From the NCBI GenBank assembly GCA_002721875.1, contig PBLU01000012.1, forward strand, positions 1 through 64,000: a stretch of 64,000 nt of DNA, read 5' to 3'. The notes under the pieces were generated by a model. It had not been told where the DNA came from and ran no database searches. It worked only from the letters and a program-made list of their open reading frames with translations. A program made the position numbers and the translations under genes. Source of the stretch: Chloroflexota bacterium (GTDB taxonomy: Bacteria; Chloroflexota; Dehalococcoidia; UBA1151; TMED-70). This document shows positions 61,541 to 64,000 of the stretch, one piece after another (within the stretch, counting starts at the first letter, position 1; the number at the start of each line of letters is the position of its first letter).

Positions 61541-62215
61541 CTATTTTTTCATTATATTTCCATCTGAAAATTCATAAAATATAGGGTCTCCAGTAGGAAC
61601 TTCTACCTTCTCAATTGACTTGTCGTCTATATTCTCAAAAATTTTAATCATTGCTCTGATACTATTTCCATGAGCAGATATTAGTATATTTTTTTCTTCA
61701 AGTAGCTGTTTGTAAATAATTTCATTGTAGAATTCTTGAACTCTATACAATGTATCTTTTAGAGATTCACTTCTTGGGAATTTTTCTTTTGGTATTACGC
61801 TAAATATTGGTAAGGATTTATCTCTTAAGTAAATATTTTTATCTAAAATAGGTGGTTTGGTAGAATAATTTCTTCTCCATTTTGCAACTTGATCTTTTCC
61901 ATATATATCAGAAGTGTCTTTTTTATTTAATCCTTGTAAATTACCATAATGTCTTTCGTTTATTCGCCAGTCTTTTTTTATTTCTAAATGATTTAGCCCT
62001 AGTTCTTCCAGAATTATTTTTCCAGTATTATATGCTCTTGAGAAAATTGAACTATATGCAGAGTGTATTCTTAAATTTCTATTTTTTATTTTTTTTGCAG
62101 CTTCTTTAGCCTCTTGGATACCATTTTCTGATAGATCTATATCTGTCCAGCCTGTAAACCTATTTTCTTCATTCCAAAGGCTCTTTCCATGTCTAACTAA
62201 AATAATGAAGCTCAA
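61541..62215 (-). CDS. gpmA: 2,3-bisphosphoglycerate-dependent phosphoglycerate mutase
   Basis: 224-residue histidine-phosphatase-fold mutase (3-PG to 2-PG). Catalytic H9 lies in LVRHGKSLWN, followed by RFTGWTDIDLSENG, the Glu region RINERHYGNLQGLNK and the second His in ISAHGNSIRAM. TTG start at 62215 after AAGGA. It ends right at the palindrome cluster of the next operon. Downstream of the ispH-DUF192 pair on the same strand by 31 bases. Confidence 0.94.
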   Translation of the reverse strand: MSFIILVRHGKSLWNEENRFTGWTDIDLSENGIQEAKEAAKKIKNRNLRIHSAYSSIFSRAYNTGKIILEELGLNHLEIKKDWRINERHYGNLQGLNKKDTSDIYGKDQVAKWRRNYSTKPPILDKNIYLRDKSLPIFSVIPKEKFPRSESLKDTLYRVQEFYNEIIYKQLLEEKNILISAHGNSIRAMIKIFENIDDKSIEKVEVPTGDPIFYEFSDGNIMKK

Positions 62216-62246
62216 ATTGTGTCCTTACTTAGATATTGATATCTTA

Positions 62247-62795
62247 TCAATTATTAATAATTAGTTTAAGCTTTTGATCTTTTAGATTTGATTTTATTTC
62301 TTCAATATATTTGTAATTACTAGGTATTTCCAATGCAAATGTATAACTTTTTGAAGGTAAATATTTTTGAGCTTCATCAGAGCATTTTTTTCTATATTCT
62401 AAATCTGATTTAATGTTATTTCTTCTACATATATTCATTTCTAAAAGATCTATTGACTCCTTTTTATTATCAAAGTAAATAATAGTTAGAGGAATATAAG
62501 TTTCATACATCCAAAAGCTTGATTTTTGCTCTGTTTTATATTCAAATAACATACCATCAATATCTTCTGGAATTTTTTTTATACACATCAAACCACTTAG
62601 GTACTCTTCTTTTTCATCGGCGTAAAAAAGATTTAAATTATATTCTTTTTCATTACTTAATAGAATCAAAGATATATTTGGGTATGTGATTTCTTTATTT
62701 TTACAAAAATTTGAATCTGCATATTCGATATCATTCTTACATGAAATTATTATTGAAATTGAAAAAATTATAAAGATTATACTGACTTTTTTCAT
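62247..62795 (-). CDS. DUF192-domain lipoprotein
   Basis: 182 residues. A lipoprotein signal with lipobox IISC (Cys at about 19) is followed by a DUF192 domain: SGLMCIKKIPEDIDGMLFEY, then SSFWMYETYIPLTIIYFD. DUF192 (YP_0001-like beta-barrel) proteins are often extracytoplasmic; their function is not established. Four extra cysteines (in NFCKNKE, GLMCI, MNICRRN and KKCSDEA) may form disulfides. The ATG overlaps the ispH stop by four bases. Confidence 0.82.
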   Translation of the reverse strand: MKKVSIIFIIFSISIIISCKNDIEYADSNFCKNKEITYPNISLILLSNEKEYNLNLFYADEKEEYLSGLMCIKKIPEDIDGMLFEYKTEQKSSFWMYETYIPLTIIYFDNKKESIDLLEMNICRRNNIKSDLEYRKKCSDEAQKYLPSKSYTFALEIPSNYKYIEEIKSNLKDQKLKLIINN

Positions 62796-63712
62796 TCATC
62801 AAGTAACTGTTTTACTTTTCTTGGTATTTCAAATTTTATTTCTTCATCAATATCATGGAATCTTAGCAATTTTTTTGGATTTAATTCTTTTACTATTTCA
62901 TAAACTAATTTATCTGGAGTTGAGGCACCTGATGTAATCCCTAATTTTTTTATTCCTTTTAGCCAATTATTATCAATTTCCTTAAATGAATTTATTAGGT
63001 ATGCATTTGTTCCTGATTGAATTGAAACGTCTCTTAGACGATTACAATTCGATGAATTTGAAGCTCCAACAACTAGAATCAGATCAACTTTTTTTGCTAA
63101 TTTTACAGTAACTTCTTGTCTATTTGTAGTCGCATAACAAATATCGTTTCTAATAGATGCTTTAGGATAAATATTCTTAATTTTATCAATTGTACTCTCG
63201 GTATCTCTTACAGAAAGCGTTGTTTGTGAAAGTACAATAATATCTTTGTCATCGTCAGAGTTTTTGTTATCAAGATTAAATTCTTCTCTGTCGTCAATAA
63301 TTTCCATTTCAGCTTGACCAGAAGTTCCTATTACTTCTTGGTGCCCTTTATGACCTACCAGAATTATTTTTTTTCCTTCTCTAGAATATTTTTTTGCTTC
63401 ATTATGCACTTTAGTTACAAGGGGACATGTTGCATCTATAACTTTCAGATTTTTTTTCGCTGCAAGTTCATAGTCAGATGGAGGTGAACCATGAGCTGAA
63501 AATACTACAACTGAATCATTTGGTATTTCTGATACATTTTCTACAGTTATAGCGCCTTTTGTTTCAACTTCTGAGACAACAACAGGATTATGTACTATTT
63601 GATGCTTCACATAAACTGGTGCACCATATTTCTCAATAGCTATTTCAACTAAGTCTATAGCAAGTACAACTCCTGCGCAAAATCCTCTTGGGCTGGCTAG
63701 ATAAATATCCAT
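62792..63712 (-). CDS. ispH: 4-hydroxy-3-methylbut-2-enyl diphosphate reductase (IspH)
   Basis: 306-residue Fe-S enzyme, last step of the MEP pathway (HMBPP to IPP and DMAPP). Cluster cysteines: C12 (RGFCAGV), C95 (DATCPLV) and the Cys of ICYATTNRQ. Other marks: HQIVHNPVVV, SAHGSPP, VGHKGHQEVIGTSGQ, GASNSSNCNRL, TSGASTPD. Completes the set with dxr and ispG. No Shine-Dalgarno sequence before the ATG. Divergent from prs with a 146-base gap. Confidence 0.96.
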   Translation of the reverse strand: MDIYLASPRGFCAGVVLAIDLVEIAIEKYGAPVYVKHQIVHNPVVVSEVETKGAITVENVSEIPNDSVVVFSAHGSPPSDYELAAKKNLKVIDATCPLVTKVHNEAKKYSREGKKIILVGHKGHQEVIGTSGQAEMEIIDDREEFNLDNKNSDDDKDIIVLSQTTLSVRDTESTIDKIKNIYPKASIRNDICYATTNRQEVTVKLAKKVDLILVVGASNSSNCNRLRDVSIQSGTNAYLINSFKEIDNNWLKGIKKLGITSGASTPDKLVYEIVKELNPKKLLRFHDIDEEIKFEIPRKVKQLLDE

Positions 63713-63858
63713 AAAAAAAAATTATTTATTTTAAATTATAAACTTTTTTTATAATTTCATTAGAAAATTTTTGAAATTTTTACTCTTTATATATTCTCAA
63801 AAGTTATTATTATTATTTTTAATTTTTGATAAATTATTTATAAGAAAGAATTTAGTTT

Positions 63859-64000
63859 ATGAAAAATTTACAAAAAGGTCCATTAATAATTAGCGGAAAT
63901 GCTCATAATCAGCTAGCTAAAGATATAGCTACTTATATAGGTCAAGATCTTACAAAATCTGAAGTATTTAAGTTTATTAATGATAATACATTTGTAAGAA
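63859..64000 (+). CDS. prs: Ribose-phosphate pyrophosphokinase (5' part, cut by window edge)
   Basis: First 47 codons of a gene running off the window. The translation PLIISGNAHNQLAKDIATYIG then SEVFKFINDNTFVR matches the PrsA N-terminus (FSGNxNxxLAxxIAxxLG...VxxFxDGExxVR). It makes PRPP for nucleotide, His and Trp synthesis. ATG 63859 is preceded by a weak AAGAAAG. The catalytic parts are outside the window. Confidence 0.8.
   Translation, partial: MKNLQKGPLIISGNAHNQLAKDIATYIGQDLTKSEVFKFINDNTFVR

Overview
This is a 64 kb stretch of a very AT-rich (by eye about 30% GC), tightly packed bacterial chromosome. There is no rRNA, phage, transposon or CRISPR array in it. My best guess for the source is a streamlined marine Chloroflexota bacterium of the SAR202/Dehalococcoidia kind. 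The guess rests on the compact rpsB-tsf-pyrH-frr-uppS-cdsA-dxr-rseP-ispG-proS run, the short EF-Ts, the MEP isoprenoid route, and a catabolic repertoire of tandem SDR, MaoC-like proteins, an enolase-superfamily enzyme, FAH hydrolase, several MFS carriers, 2-oxoacid:acceptor oxidoreductase and a lactonase. No marker here settles the phylum. Genes are packed end to end: every convergent pair touches or overlaps, many co-directional genes overlap by 1-40 bases, and TTG starts are common, even for rpsB, nusA, infB and pyrH.

Layout. 1-5.6 kb (mostly minus): NudC (cut by the window edge, 3' end missing), a zinc alcohol dehydrogenase, an ArsC-like phosphatase, an MFS carrier, a HisN/SuhB phosphatase, three tRNAs (Gly-TCC, Leu-CAA, Gly-GCC) and one plus-strand DCC thiol protein. 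5.7-8.1 kb (plus): a biotin-type carboxyltransferase subunit without a biotinyl domain, a HIT protein and a PrxQ peroxiredoxin. 8.1-11.5 kb (minus): DUF1800, DUF1501 and NHL-repeat genes, then tRNA-Phe. 11.8-18.0 kb (plus): DRTGG protein, PcrA helicase, a small membrane protein, two hot-dog proteins and a double-SDR protein that looks like a split MFE-2/Fox2-type acyl-CoA module. 18.0-19.0 kb (minus): GNAT and Nudix. 19.2-21.8 kb (plus): KorA-KorB. 21.8-24.7 kb (minus): a System I cytochrome c maturation operon (ccmA-B-C, a ccmD-like gene, ccmE of the Cys type). 24.8-26.8 kb: FAH hydrolase, an HTH-only LuxR protein and CcdA.

26.9-41.4 kb (plus) is the housekeeping core: rpsB, tsf, pyrH, frr, uppS, cdsA, dxr, rseP, ispG, proS, then a promoter, hairpin and T-run leader, nusA, infB, rbfA and truB, followed by nhaA. 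42.6-47.2 kb: MBL hydrolase, enolase-superfamily enzyme, tRNA-Pro, lactonase, MFS carrier and an unannotated 59-residue membrane protein. 47.5-51.4 kb (plus): a phosphate-type two-component pair and pstC-pstA behind a clear Pho-type box, with no pstS or pstB in view. 51.4-64 kb: EVE protein, TatD, MFS, aconitase, TIGR01777 epimerase, DUF3500, formate-THF ligase, MFS, phosphoglycerate mutase, a DUF192 lipoprotein, ispH and the start of prs.

The most unusual things seen directly in the sequence are: a cluster of three palindromes in front of the MFS-fhs pair; a 14-bp inverted repeat between two divergent genes, one arm of which recurs just past the next stop codon; convergent genes that share TTAA/TTAG as both stop codons; apparently leaderless genes with a -10 box 7 bases before ATG; and a response-regulator/kinase pair in one frame separated by a single TAG. 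I found no clearly new defence or mobile system.
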